From DASXAI01 sp963798445 (GTDB taxonomy: Bacteria; Actinomycetota; Acidimicrobiia; Acidimicrobiales; Ilumatobacteraceae), in the NCBI GenBank assembly GCA_963798445.1, contig CAWCTH010000011.1, forward strand, positions 864,420 through 928,419: 64,000 nucleotides of DNA, read 5' to 3'. The notes beneath the pieces were generated by a model. That model was not told the DNA's origin. It searched no databases and saw nothing but the letters and a program-made list of their open reading frames with translations. This document shows positions 18,593 to 26,340 of this stretch, piece after piece; the first letter of the stretch is position 1; each line of letters starts with the position of its first letter. A program made the translations under genes and the position numbers.

Positions 18593-21505
18593 GTGCTCGG
18601 TCCACTCGAGGTCCGACAGGCGTCGGGAGCTCTCGTTCCGATCACGTCGTTGCGCCAGCGACGGCTGCTGCTCGCGCTCGTGCGACGAGTCGGCGCAGCA
18701 GTCGACGCCGGCGAGATCGTCGAGCTGGTCTGGGGAAGTGACTCCCTGCCCGACGAGCCGGCCGGTGCGCTGCACACCGTCGTCGCGAGGCTGCGGCGTG
18801 CGCTGCCGGCGCCGTTCGAGATCGTCACGGAGCCGCGCGGATACCGGCTGGTCCTCGACGACCTCGATTTGATCGACTGCCACCGGTTCTGCACCGTTCT
18901 CGACCGGGCGCGGCACGATCTTGATGTTCCCCGACGGCTGCAGCAGCTTGGTGAGGCGATCGCGCTGGTCCGCGGCCACCCGTACGCCGAGCTCGACCAC
19001 CCCGCCGTCGCCGCCGACGTCGCCCGGTTGACCGAGCTGGAGTTGCTGGCCCATGAGCTGCGGGCCCAAGCATTGCTCGGGCTCGGCCGTGACCGCGACG
19101 CCGTCGTCGGGTTGCAGGCGCTCGTGATCCGAGCTCCGCTGCGTGAGCGTCCGGTCGAGCTCCTCATGCAGGCTCTCGTCGAGACCAGCCGACAGAGCGA
19201 CGCACTACGGGCGTATCACCGGCTGCGGTCGGACCTCGTCGAGCAGCTGGGGATCGAGCCGTCGGCCGAACTGCGTTGCATGGAAGAGTCGGTGTTGCAC
19301 CAGGACCGGGTTGCCGGCGGCATTAGGGCTACCCGTCCTGGCCGTCGCTGGGCATCGGTCGCTCATGTGGACGTCGAGTCGTCGTCAGGGATGGCGGCTG
19401 ACCTGGTGGGTCGCTCGACCGAGGTCGAGCAACTTGTCGAGGCGTTGGCCACAGCGCGCTTGGTGACGCTGACCGGTGTCGGTGGCGTCGGCAAATCGCG
19501 GCTCGCCAGCGCGGTGGCCGAGCTGACCAGCAATGCCTATGCACAGGGGATCGCGGTCTGCGAGCTCGCCACGATCCGCCCCGGCGGCGGCGTCGCCGCC
19601 GCCCTGGCGACGAAGCTGGCCGTCCAGGCACAGGCCGACCGTTCGATCGTTGCCAGTGTCGCCGACGCGCTGAGCAACCGTCACCTTCTGCTCGTCCTGG
19701 ACAACTGCGAGCACGTCCTCGACGGCGTAGCCGAGCTCGTCGTCGAACTCGGCCAGCGGTGTCCGGGCGTCACCCTGCTCGCCACCAGTCGGGAACCGCT
19801 ACGGGTGCCTGGCGAGGAGCTCTGGCCGGTCAGCCCTTTGGCCGAGCGTGACGGCGTCGAGCTCTTCCGCCTCCGCGCTGGCCGCGTACATCCTGACGTG
19901 TCACTCCCCACCGACGACGAGCTCCTCGCCGAGCTGTGTCGACGGCTGGACGGCCTACCTCTGGCGATCGAGCTGGCCGCGGCGTGCGTCAGTTCGCTTA
20001 CGATCCCCGACCTGCTCGACGGCCTCGACGACCGCTTCACGCTGCTCCAGCGCGCCGAGCGGCGAGGGGCGGCGCGCCACCGGACCCTGGCGGCGATGAT
20101 CGCCTGGTCGCACCAACTGCTCTCCGAGGACGAGCGCTGGTTGTTCGACCGCCTCTCCGTGTTCAGCGGCCGATTCGATCTCGACGCGGCCATCTCGGTC
20201 GGTGCAATTGACGGCGCCAGTCCGAGTCGGGTGCGTGCGATGCTCACCTCCCTCGTCGACAAGTCGATGGTGAGCGTCGACTTGACGGGGCCACGAACCC
20301 GCTACCTGCTACTCGACACGCTGCGCCAGTACGGCTGGGCCCAGCTGGCGGCGCGTAACGAGCTGGAGACAGCTCGGCGCCGTCACCGCGCCTGCTTCGT
20401 CGACCTCGCCGAGCGGGCTCGGCGTGAGTACGTCGGGTGCTCCAACGGCCCCGGGTATACGTCGTTCGTGAATGAATGGGACAACTTCCGCACCGCCATC
20501 GAATCGGCGGTCTCCGAGCGAGACGCGGAGTCGGCGAACCGGATCTTGCGCGCCCTTTTCTGCTTCGCGTGGTACAACCTGCGCCACGAACTCGGTCAGT
20601 GGGCGGAGAATGTGCTCGCCCTCGGATCGGTGGACTGCACCACGGCCGGCATCGCCGCCGCGTTCCGCGGCAAGCAGCTCGACACCGACCGGGCGATCAC
20701 GCTCGCAGAGATTGGGCTGACCGCGCCCGGCCCGCCGCTCGGTGACGGCGTCGGCCTGTGCCTATTCGCTGCCGCCGACGCGCATTGGAACTCCGGCCAC
20801 GCCGCGCAGGCCTGGGCGATCGCCCACGCGAGCAGCGACGCAGTGGACGATGACGGCGATTCGGCCATCGTGACCTCGGCGATCAGCGAGGCCGCCTACA
20901 TCGCGGCAACGTACGAACCCCCCGCATCAGAGCCGTACATCGAGCGGCTCCGCCGGCTGTCCCGGTCTATCGACGATCCGGGGTCCGAGTACTGCTGTGA
21001 ACTGGCCACAGCAATCCGCGCCGTGTCGGAACGACGCAGCGAGGACGCCGAATTCCACCTCCGGCGGGCGATGGAGATCGCCGACTCGATGGGCGGGGTG
21101 CTGCACATCGGGGTGGCTCGTCAGGTGCTCGCCGGGTGGGCGCTGCGCACCCGGGCCGCAGACGCCGACTCGACCGTCGCTGGGGCGTTGGCCTACCTGC
21201 ACGATGTCCAGGACAGCGGCGCTTGGAGCCTCCTCGAGGCCGTCGCCATCCGATGGGCGCGGGGCGGGCGGCAGCACGACGCCGCGGTCGTGCTCGGTCA
21301 CCTCGAACGCCACGGCATCCGCAATGCCACGAATGACCCAGAGCGCCCACGTGCGCTGGCACGAGTCGCCGCCGCCGAGTGCGCCGACAGGCTCCGCTAC
21401 GGGGCGACCCTCGATCGCGACCAGATCGTCGAATTCACCGTGACCGCCCTCCGGCGGCCGCAGAGCGCAGATCCGACCCGGGTAGCGATGCCCGCCCCTC
21501 GATAG
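18593..21505 (+). CDS. AfsR/SARP-family regulator with NB-ARC ATPase domain
   Basis: 970 aa. An OmpR-like winged helix begins at the GTG (LGPLEVRQASGALVPITSLR, then RQRRLLLALVRR). It is followed by a bacterial transcriptional activation domain up to about residue 225 (LLMQALVETSRQSDALRAYH, then EQLGIEPSAELR). An NB-ARC-type ATPase has Walker A GVGGVGKSRL near residue 300, Walker B LLLVLDNCEHVLDGV and GLPLAIELAAACV. The rest is a long TPR-like helical tail. Such proteins activate clusters or cell-state programmes on an unknown signal. No biosynthetic cluster is adjacent; its downstream edge is the mobile-element remnant. GTG 18593 leaves only a few residues before the winged helix, so the true start may be slightly different. 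Confidence 0.92.
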   Translation: MLGPLEVRQASGALVPITSLRQRRLLLALVRRVGAAVDAGEIVELVWGSDSLPDEPAGALHTVVARLRRALPAPFEIVTEPRGYRLVLDDLDLIDCHRFCTVLDRARHDLDVPRRLQQLGEAIALVRGHPYAELDHPAVAADVARLTELELLAHELRAQALLGLGRDRDAVVGLQALVIRAPLRERPVELLMQALVETSRQSDALRAYHRLRSDLVEQLGIEPSAELRCMEESVLHQDRVAGGIRATRPGRRWASVAHVDVESSSGMAADLVGRSTEVEQLVEALATARLVTLTGVGGVGKSRLASAVAELTSNAYAQGIAVCELATIRPGGGVAAALATKLAVQAQADRSIVASVADALSNRHLLLVLDNCEHVLDGVAELVVELGQRCPGVTLLATSREPLRVPGEELWPVSPLAERDGVELFRLRAGRVHPDVSLPTDDELLAELCRRLDGLPLAIELAAACVSSLTIPDLLDGLDDRFTLLQRAERRGAARHRTLAAMIAWSHQLLSEDERWLFDRLSVFSGRFDLDAAISVGAIDGASPSRVRAMLTSLVDKSMVSVDLTGPRTRYLLLDTLRQYGWAQLAARNELETARRRHRACFVDLAERARREYVGCSNGPGYTSFVNEWDNFRTAIESAVSERDAESANRILRALFCFAWYNLRHELGQWAENVLALGSVDCTTAGIAAAFRGKQLDTDRAITLAEIGLTAPGPPLGDGVGLCLFAAADAHWNSGHAAQAWAIAHASSDAVDDDGDSAIVTSAISEAAYIAATYEPPASEPYIERLRRLSRSIDDPGSEYCCELATAIRAVSERRSEDAEFHLRRAMEIADSMGGVLHIGVARQVLAGWALRTRAADADSTVAGALAYLHDVQDSGAWSLLEAVAIRWARGGRQHDAAVVLGHLERHGIRNATNDPERPRALARVAAAECADRLRYGATLDRDQIVEFTVTALRRPQSADPTRVAMPAPR

Positions 21506-21576
21506 CCACTCGGAGGCCTGGGTCTGCTGGCTCGACGGTCGGTGTCCGGATGGGTCGGATGTCGACGTTGTTTGGC

Positions 21577-21704
21577 CGGCCCAATGCCGCACGACGTTGG
21601 CGAGGGCGAGGGTCCCATCGGCCGCGGGCTCGGGGCGATGGCTGAGGGCATCGACGGTGTCGGCGAGCTGGTCACGGTCGACGCGGTTTCCTTGGACCCA
21701 TTGC
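21577..21704 (-). pseudogene. relaxase 3'-end fragment (older copy)
   Basis: Read on the minus strand this gives RVDRDQLADTVDALSHRPEP and ADGTLALANVVRHWA, nearly the same as the last ~45 residues of the relaxase remnant at 23486-24562. The DNA matches 23509-23636 at roughly 85 percent by eye. Nothing upstream of the fragment is relaxase: it is joined directly to an integrase N-terminus (21727-21879). It is the stub of an earlier, related element whose middle was deleted. Confidence 0.7.
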
Positions 21705-21726
21705 GCCGCTGGATGACACCTTCTTC

Positions 21727-21879
21727 GGACGACACCTCGGCCACGAGTGCCGCCAGGACCCGTTGGGCCTCACGCTTCGTGCCGTGGACCGAGCGGCTCA
21801 CCTGGCGCGCTCGCCCGCTGGCGGCGTCGTGCGGCCGCTGGGCGATCAGCTCCCACACCCCCGGGCGGCGTTCCCGCAT
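21727..21879 (-). pseudogene. tyrosine integrase N-terminal fragment
   Basis: ATG 21879 begins MRERRPGVWELIAQRPHDAA and continues to GTKREAQRVLAALVAEVSS. This is the arm-binding N-terminal domain found at the start of actinobacterial tyrosine integrases. The coding then breaks and relaxase-fragment sequence follows. The integrase remnant at 24926-25929 begins just where this piece stops; both contain the shared stretch CCGAGGTGTCGTCCG on the minus strand, so together they would make one complete N-terminus. Confidence 0.65.
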
Positions 21880-21913
21880 GGAACCCCCTCACGCCGGCAA
21901 CCGCTAGAGCAAG

Positions 21914-21935
21914 ATCTTGGATGGATCTTGGATGG
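21914..21935. repeat. tandem 11-bp repeats, candidate integrase arm sites
   Basis: ATCTTGGATGG occurs twice head to tail (21914-21924 and 21925-21935). ATCTTGGATGA recurs at 22145-22155 on the other side of the att-like repeat. Short direct repeats flanking an attachment core, near an integrase start, fit arm-type binding sites. They could instead belong to the promoter of the old integrase. Confidence 0.45.
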
Positions 21936-21980
21936 CCTCGTCGCCCGGACCGAGCGGACCACAAGAATAGACCGGCGCTG

Positions 21981-22032
21981 TGTGGTGCGCCCCCTGGGAT
22001 TCGAACCCAGAACCCGCGGATGAAGAGTCGGT
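21981..22032. other. left attachment site: partial tRNA-Lys 3' end
   Basis: 34 bases identical to 25966-25999, then three mismatches over the next 18, matching the 3' part of tRNA-Lys from the CCA end through the T-arm to the anticodon loop. The 5' half of the tRNA is absent here. This is the standard footprint of integration into a tRNA gene by a tyrosine recombinase. It may also be the right end of the older element stub on its left. Confidence 0.8.
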
Positions 22033-22555
22033 CTCGAAGCATCCAGGCCGTGCTGTTCAGTGCCGCTGAGCTGGGCAGTTGCCGCCGACTCGTCCATCTG
22101 GTGTCCCCTGATGTTGGCTCGTGTCGCTCGATTTCTTCTATGAAATCTTGGATGACGAGACTGTTGCCCGATATCAGATCGCCCTCTATGACGATGCCAT
22201 CGGGGAGGTTCAGAGGGTGACCATGTCGCGCCGTATAAGGGGCCGAAGTCGTGCGGCTGCGAGTCGCCCGCGGTCGGTTCCTACACCGGCACCGATCAGT
22301 GACGCAATGCCGGCCACGGCCAGGCGTTCGGCGACAGGCGCGGATCACGCCGAACCCTGCCGGTCAGGTGCGCCGTCCTCATCGTTGGAACGGAACGATA
22401 TGGGTGGGTTGCCGTCGCTGAGTCGTCACAGAACGGCTCACGGGCGCACTCGCTTGGACCGTTCGGTAGTTGATCGACACTGCTCCGGCTCGGATTCGGG
22501 GGGCGATCCCACGCGGTGCTCTGGTGCTGTCCGATACGTGTTACGTTGGAACACG
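22033..22555. other. element interior without recognised gene
   Basis: 523 bp, visibly less GC-rich than the chromosome around 22100-22200. A plus-strand frame (FFYEILDDETVARYQIALYD) and a minus-strand frame (LPDGIVIEGDLISGNSLVIQ) in the same place both look protein-like; neither has a start with a ribosome binding site or a recognised family. Probably worn cargo DNA. Confidence 0.4.
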
Positions 22556-22744
22556 ATGGCTGAAGGTCTCGAATGGCTGCCCGAGGACGGAGTCGCACTG
22601 ACTCGTGAAGACCTCGAGCGGATCTTCATCGACCTCCGGGCGCTAATCGGTGGTACGGAGCCGGTCGATCCGAACCGGGCCTATGCCGTCGACATCGCGA
22701 TCGCCATCACGCAGGCAATCGAACGCGACCGTGGAGACGAGTGA
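22556..22744 (+). CDS. small protein upstream of an RHH gene
   Basis: 62 aa from ATG 22556: MAEGLEWLPEDGVALTREDL, then ERIFIDLRALIGG and AYAVDIAIAITQAIERDRG. Acidic and probably all-helical, with no recognised domain. The TGA overlaps the ATG of the next gene by one base (22742-22746), so the two are translationally coupled. The arrangement resembles a two-gene toxin-antitoxin or plasmid-maintenance unit, but this protein has no toxin signature and I assign no function. Confidence 0.6.
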   Translation: MAEGLEWLPEDGVALTREDLERIFIDLRALIGGTEPVDPNRAYAVDIAIAITQAIERDRGDE

Positions 22745-23034
22745 TGCCGAAGCCCAAAGCGATCCGGTGGCTTGAAGAACAAACTAGCCAGAGCATCGAG
22801 TACACGCCCGCGGCAGGACAGGACCGCCATCTGTCGGTCCGGCTCACGAGCGAACTCGCCGCCGGACTCGACGCCATGGCCGGCGAACGCGGGCTCACGG
22901 TCTCACAGCTCGTGCGCGAGCTGTTGAACGACGCCGTCGGCCAACGCGCGTCGGTTGCGACGCTCGACAGTCGAGCGCTCGCTGACCGCCTCGCCGCCGA
23001 CGTCGCAGAGGTCCGTCGCCGTCTCGCTGGTTGA
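22744..23034 (+). CDS. ribbon-helix-helix (CopG/Arc-like) DNA-binding protein
   Basis: 96 aa from ATG 22744. A basic N-terminus (MPKPKAIRWLEEQTSQ) is followed by an RHH core: strand RHLSVRLTSELAAGLDAMAG and helices GLTVSQLVRELLNDAVGQ. A C-terminal helix ADRLAADVAEVRRRL follows. RHH proteins act as repressors or antitoxins. It is coupled to the small gene upstream and lies inside the mobile element, so a maintenance or copy-control repressor is the likeliest role. Confidence 0.75.
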   Translation: MPKPKAIRWLEEQTSQSIEYTPAAGQDRHLSVRLTSELAAGLDAMAGERGLTVSQLVRELLNDAVGQRASVATLDSRALADRLAADVAEVRRRLAG

Positions 23035-23485
23035 GGCCAGGCGACGATCATCGCTAGCCCCGAAGGCGTCGGATGTACTGCCTGCCACCGAGAACCACCT
23101 CCCCCGCGCCGGGTGTACGCCGTCAGTCGGCGGACATCCGGTGAAGGGGGTCGGCGATGCTTGCAGGATCGGTCCGGCGCTATCTCGACACGTCGGACGC
23201 GCACGGGAAGACGCCGTGACAACGCTCACGGACCAAGCCGTGTACTTCGGGGAGCGCACGGTCGATGAAACGCCTTGGTGGGCGAGACGCGGCCGGCGCC
23301 TTCGTCGAAGGGTTCACCGCCACGCTCTCGCCGGCCGACCACTTCGCGCAGTGAGCGGTGTCCTTCGCGTGCTGAGTGGCCGGCGTTCGGCACGCAGCAT
23401 CGCGAATCACCGTCGCTGCCTGCGACGACCAGGCCATTCACGATCTAACACCGGGCGGAGGTGACCCTTTCGACATGGACTACGC
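23035..23485. other. element interior without recognised gene
   Basis: 451 bp between the RHH gene and the 3' end of the relaxase remnant. Short frames exist (for example one starting VTTLTDQAVYFGERTVDETP near 23217, and MKRLGGRDAAGAFVEGFTAT from another frame just after), which suggests a frameshifted small gene, but I cannot name it. Confidence 0.35.
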
Positions 23486-24562
23486 CTACGGCCATATGTT
23501 GTCCCGGTCGGCCCAATGCCGCACGACGTTGGCGAGGGCGAGGGTCCCGTCGGCGGCGGCCTCGGGGCTGTGGCTGAGGGCTTCGACGGTGTCCGCGAGT
23601 TGCTCGCGGTCGACGGGGTGTCCTCGGGCCCATTGTCTCCAGGTGTCGAGGGCGTCGATACGGGTCTCGGCCTCGCGGAGTCCTTCGGGGTGGTAGTTCC
23701 AGCGGTCCCACATGTCCTCGGTCCGGAGGGCGTCGTGGGCAGCGGAGAGGTCTCGTTGCGCTCGGGCTCGTTCCCGGTTCGTCGGCTCGGCGTGTTCGGT
23801 GGCGTCGGCGAGTTCCCGTTCGGCGACACTGAGCCGCGCCTCGGCGGCGGCGAGGTTGGCGCGTCGGGATCGGCGGTGACGCAGACCGGACTCGGAGAGG
23901 AGGACGTGAGCGACGCGTCGAGACTCCGTGGCGACGGTGACTTCCTCGCGCGGACATACGACCACCGCGTCGTACGGCTCACAGGTGTGGTTGGCGGCGG
24001 CGAGTCGTTCGTTCGCGGCGGTAATCGCTTGTTGGAGTTGAGCACGCTTCGCCTCGGACCGCTCGAGCGCGTCGGTCGCGTCGATCCACGCGGCAGCGGC
24101 ACCGTCGCGGAGGTCGTCGAACCAGTCGGGAATCGCGCATTTGGGCTGTAGTGCCGGTTGGCGGTCTTGCTGCGCAAGGTGACGGCGTTGGGTCGTGGCA
24201 GGGATGTCGGCGCGGTCGGTGGCGAGGATCGTCTCGAGCACGACGCGGGCGTCGTCGAGGTCGTGGCTGTCGGTGACGACGAGGACCACGTTCTCCTGCT
24301 GGCCGCGGGTCATGGCGACGTACAGGCCGCGGGCGGTCGTGGCCAGGGTGGCGAGGGTGATGCTGGCCGTTTCGGTGTCGGACTGGTTACCGGGCTCGGT
24401 CGCGGCGTAACCCAGCCGGACGTGCTCCCGGGCGTAGCTGGCCGGGAGGGTCACGGCGCCGTGTCCGTCGTTGTGGGCCACGGCCAGATCACTGTGCTCG
24501 GAAATTCGGATCACGGTCCACCGGTCACGGTTGCACACGATGTGCCCGTCGCAGGTGAGCAA
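23486..24562 (-). pseudogene. TraA/MobF-type relaxase-helicase, C-terminal remnant
   Basis: About 358 residues matching the end of large relaxase-helicases: a UvrD-like final motif (ARGLYVAMTRGQQENVVLVV preceded by LGYAATEPGNQSDTE). A long charged helical tail follows (LEQ/AER-rich, with AEARLSVAERELADATEHAE) ending VVRHWADRDNIWP. The relaxase domain proper and the rest of the helicase, normally over 600 residues, are missing. Upstream the frame enters an unrelated gene (24525-24929). A conjugative relaxase was truncated here. The last ~130 bp are duplicated at 21577-21704. Confidence 0.75.
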
Positions 24563-24929
24563 CTGCCGCTGGTTGCGAAGAAGTCACATTGCGATCGGCG
24601 AGCAGGCCGGCCGTGGCAACGAGGAGGAGATGGCGGGCGGCTACCCGATCCAGCCCGGCGGGCCGTCTGATCATGAACACGACCGCTTCGGCAGGCAGTC
24701 GAGCAAGGGCGTCGAGGAGCAGCCGGCGCCGTCGTGGCGACTCCTTCGCCGTGTGGACTCTCCGTTGGCCGGTGAGCAGCAAACCGCGGAGATCCCGGCG
24801 GGTGGCGGGCACATCAGCGGCCGGGAGCAGGAGCACGCCCACGACCGTCACACCCGCTCGCTCCGACTCGTCGCTGTACGCCCAGATCGTTTCTCGGCGA
24901 GATCGACCCGTGTCCCTCGCCGGAGTCAC
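24525..24929 (-). CDS. DUF3800-like protein, probably 3'-truncated
   Basis: 134 aa from ATG 24929, overlapping the integrase stop by 4 bp, so coupled to it. TIWAYSDESERAGVTVVGVL at the N-terminus resembles the Y-x-DES strand of DUF3800 (RNase H-like fold) proteins common as cargo of mobile elements. Then VHTAKESPRRRRLLLDALAR and VVFMIRRPAGLDRVA. DUF3800 members are usually 200 aa or more, and the tail here (SSQPAAVAHLRRAHRVQP) runs into relaxase sequence, so the 3' end is probably lost. The assignment is tentative. Confidence 0.45.
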   Translation of the reverse strand: MTPARDTGRSRRETIWAYSDESERAGVTVVGVLLLPAADVPATRRDLRGLLLTGQRRVHTAKESPRRRRLLLDALARLPAEAVVFMIRRPAGLDRVAARHLLLVATAGLLADRNVTSSQPAAVAHLRRAHRVQP

Positions 24930-25929
24930 GGCTCAGTGATGGCGGATGGTGGCCGCAACGGCTCCAGCAACCCTCCGATGACAGTGGCCGCTTCCCGGTC
25001 GCTCGCTTCGAGGAAGTGGGCGTACACGTTCAACGTCGTGGACGCGTTGGCGTGGCCCAGGCGGCCGCTGACGGTGCGCACCGGGACGCCCGCGGCCAGC
25101 AACTGGGTCGCGTGGAGATGCCGGAGATCATGAAGACGAATACCCGGTAGGCCGGCGCGTTCGCACAGCCGGCGGAAGCCGCCGCTGACCGTGTCGGGGT
25201 GCAGCGGCGCCGACCCGTCCCCGGTAGCCGTGAACACGAAGCCGTTCGGATCGAACGCCACTGCGCAGGCGGCGGCTCGTGCTTCCATTCGGCGCCGTTG
25301 TGCCGCGAGGACCGCGAGTGTCGAGGGGTCCAAGGCGAAGCGGCGCGCCGCGTGCGTCTTGGTGTCCTTCACCATGATGCCGCCGGCGACGGCCGCGACC
25401 GAGTGGCGAATTGACACCGTCCCGGCCTCGACGTCGACATCGGACCACCGCAGCCCGTATGCCTCACCCCGCCTCGCTCCGGTGGCGGCCAGCACTCGCA
25501 ACAACGCGCCGAACTCGGGATCGTGTTCATCGGCGGCCGCCAGCAGATCGCGCGTGCCGGCCATCGCGGGCGGCGTGATCTCCCGCGGTCGGCGCTTCGG
25601 TGGCGAGGCGGTCGCGGCCGGGTTCGTCGGAATCCAACCCCATCGAACGGCCTGACCGAGCGCGCCTCGCAGGACGGCATGGACTTGACGCACTGAGGAG
25701 GGGGACAGCCCGCGATCACGCACGAGGCTCGAGTAGAAGGCGTCGAGCGCGTTGTGTTGCTGACCCGGCGCAGCGTCAGGGACCCGAGGGCGGGCTCGAT
25801 CAGGGCGGCCACGAGCCGCCGATACTCCCGAGCCGTGGTGGGGGAGAGCTGCTCGCCGACATGGTCGAGCCAGCGGGCAAGCAGCTGGGCGACGGTTTCG
25901 CCGTTGGACGACACCTTCCCGGACGACAC
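24926..25929 (-). pseudogene. tyrosine recombinase/integrase, N-terminally truncated and frameshifted
   Basis: The C-terminal catalytic domain is complete: Arg in AATGARRGEAYGLRWSD, Lys in VKDTKTHAARRF, HxxR in LHDLRHLHATQLL, His in GRLGHANASTTLN and Tyr in NVYAHFLEAS. The core-binding domain starts SSGKVSSNGETVAQLLARW and runs to LGSLTLRRV, where the frame must change near 25770 to reach LDAFYSSLVRDRGLSPSS. The ~50-residue arm-binding N-terminus is absent; its counterpart sits at 21727-21879. The gene faces away from tRNA-Lys, 39 bp from it, as expected for an integrase next to its att site. Confidence 0.8.
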
Positions 25930-25965
25930 CTCGGACCAAGAGACCTATGCTCTGAGCTGGTGTTT

Positions 25966-26017
25966 TGTGGTGCGCCCCCTGGGATTCGAACCCAGAACCT
26001 GCGGATTAAGAGTCCGT
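25966..26017. other. right attachment site within tRNA-Lys
   Basis: Partner of the repeat at 21981-22032 (49 of 52 positions alike by eye). It covers the CCA end, T-arm and part of the anticodon arm of the intact tRNA-Lys, so integration preserved the tRNA. Confidence 0.75.
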
Positions 26018-26042
26018 TGCTCTGCCATTGAGCTAGAGGCGC
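25968..26042 (-). tRNA. tRNA-Lys (CTT)
   Basis: Minus strand GCGCCTCTAGCTCAATGGCA begins the acceptor and D-arm. The anticodon loop is CTCTTAA (anticodon CTT), the T-arm CTGGGTTCGAATCCCAG, then GGGGCGC, A and an encoded CCA. The acceptor stem pairs fully, with one G-T. It is the target of the integrative element. Confidence 0.96.
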
Positions 26043-26105
26043 GCGCCGCCCGACGATAGCCGCACGATGGCCGTCTGATCGTGGTGGGTCACGGCCAGGA
26101 CGACC

Positions 26106-26150
26106 AGGTCAGGTCAAAGCCGGTCGTTGCGACGAGCTCTGACCTGACCT
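26106..26150 (-). terminator. hairpin downstream of tRNA-His
   Basis: Perfect 11-bp arms AGGTCAGGTCA / TGACCTGACCT with a 23-base loop, starting five bases after the tRNA-His CCA end in the direction of its transcription. Confidence 0.55.
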
Positions 26151-26154
26151 TCGC

Positions 26155-26232
26155 TGGGGTGACCGAGGGGTCTCGAACCCCCGACCTTCAGGGCCACAAC
26201 CTGACGCTCTAACCACCTGAGCTACGGCCACC
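26155..26232 (-). tRNA. tRNA-His (GTG)
   Basis: Minus strand GGTGGCCGTAGCTCAGGTGG with the extra G(-1) typical of tRNA-His opposite C73, anticodon loop TTGTGGC (GTG), T-arm GGGGGTTCGAGACCCCT, and CCA encoded at 26155-26157. All stems pair. Confidence 0.96.
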
Positions 26233-26340
26233 AGGGACCATCGAGTCTAGGCAGGGCCCGACGGTACGGCCCATCCAGTTCCGCGCGAAGGATTCCGTTG
26301 TCTGGTAGCCTGCTGACAACGTTTTCCAGCGAGGAACATC

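Larger units (their letters stand above)
21981..25965. mobile_element. decayed integrative element in tRNA-Lys (about 4.0 kb)
   Basis: The element is bounded by the partial tRNA-Lys copy at 21981 and the intact tRNA-Lys whose 3' end is at 25968. Contents from the tRNA side: frameshifted integrase, a gene overlapping it by 4 bp, a relaxase/helicase C-terminal remnant, an unassigned stretch, and a two-gene unit with an RHH protein. Only remnants of transfer functions remain and no replication gene is visible, so it can neither transfer nor excise by itself. Left of it (21577-21879) lies the stub of a related element, which implies at least two integrations at this tRNA. Confidence 0.75.

Noticed and set aside
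21981..22032. Second functional tRNA-Lys
   Set aside because: Only the 3' portion is present; the D-arm and 5' acceptor strand are missing.
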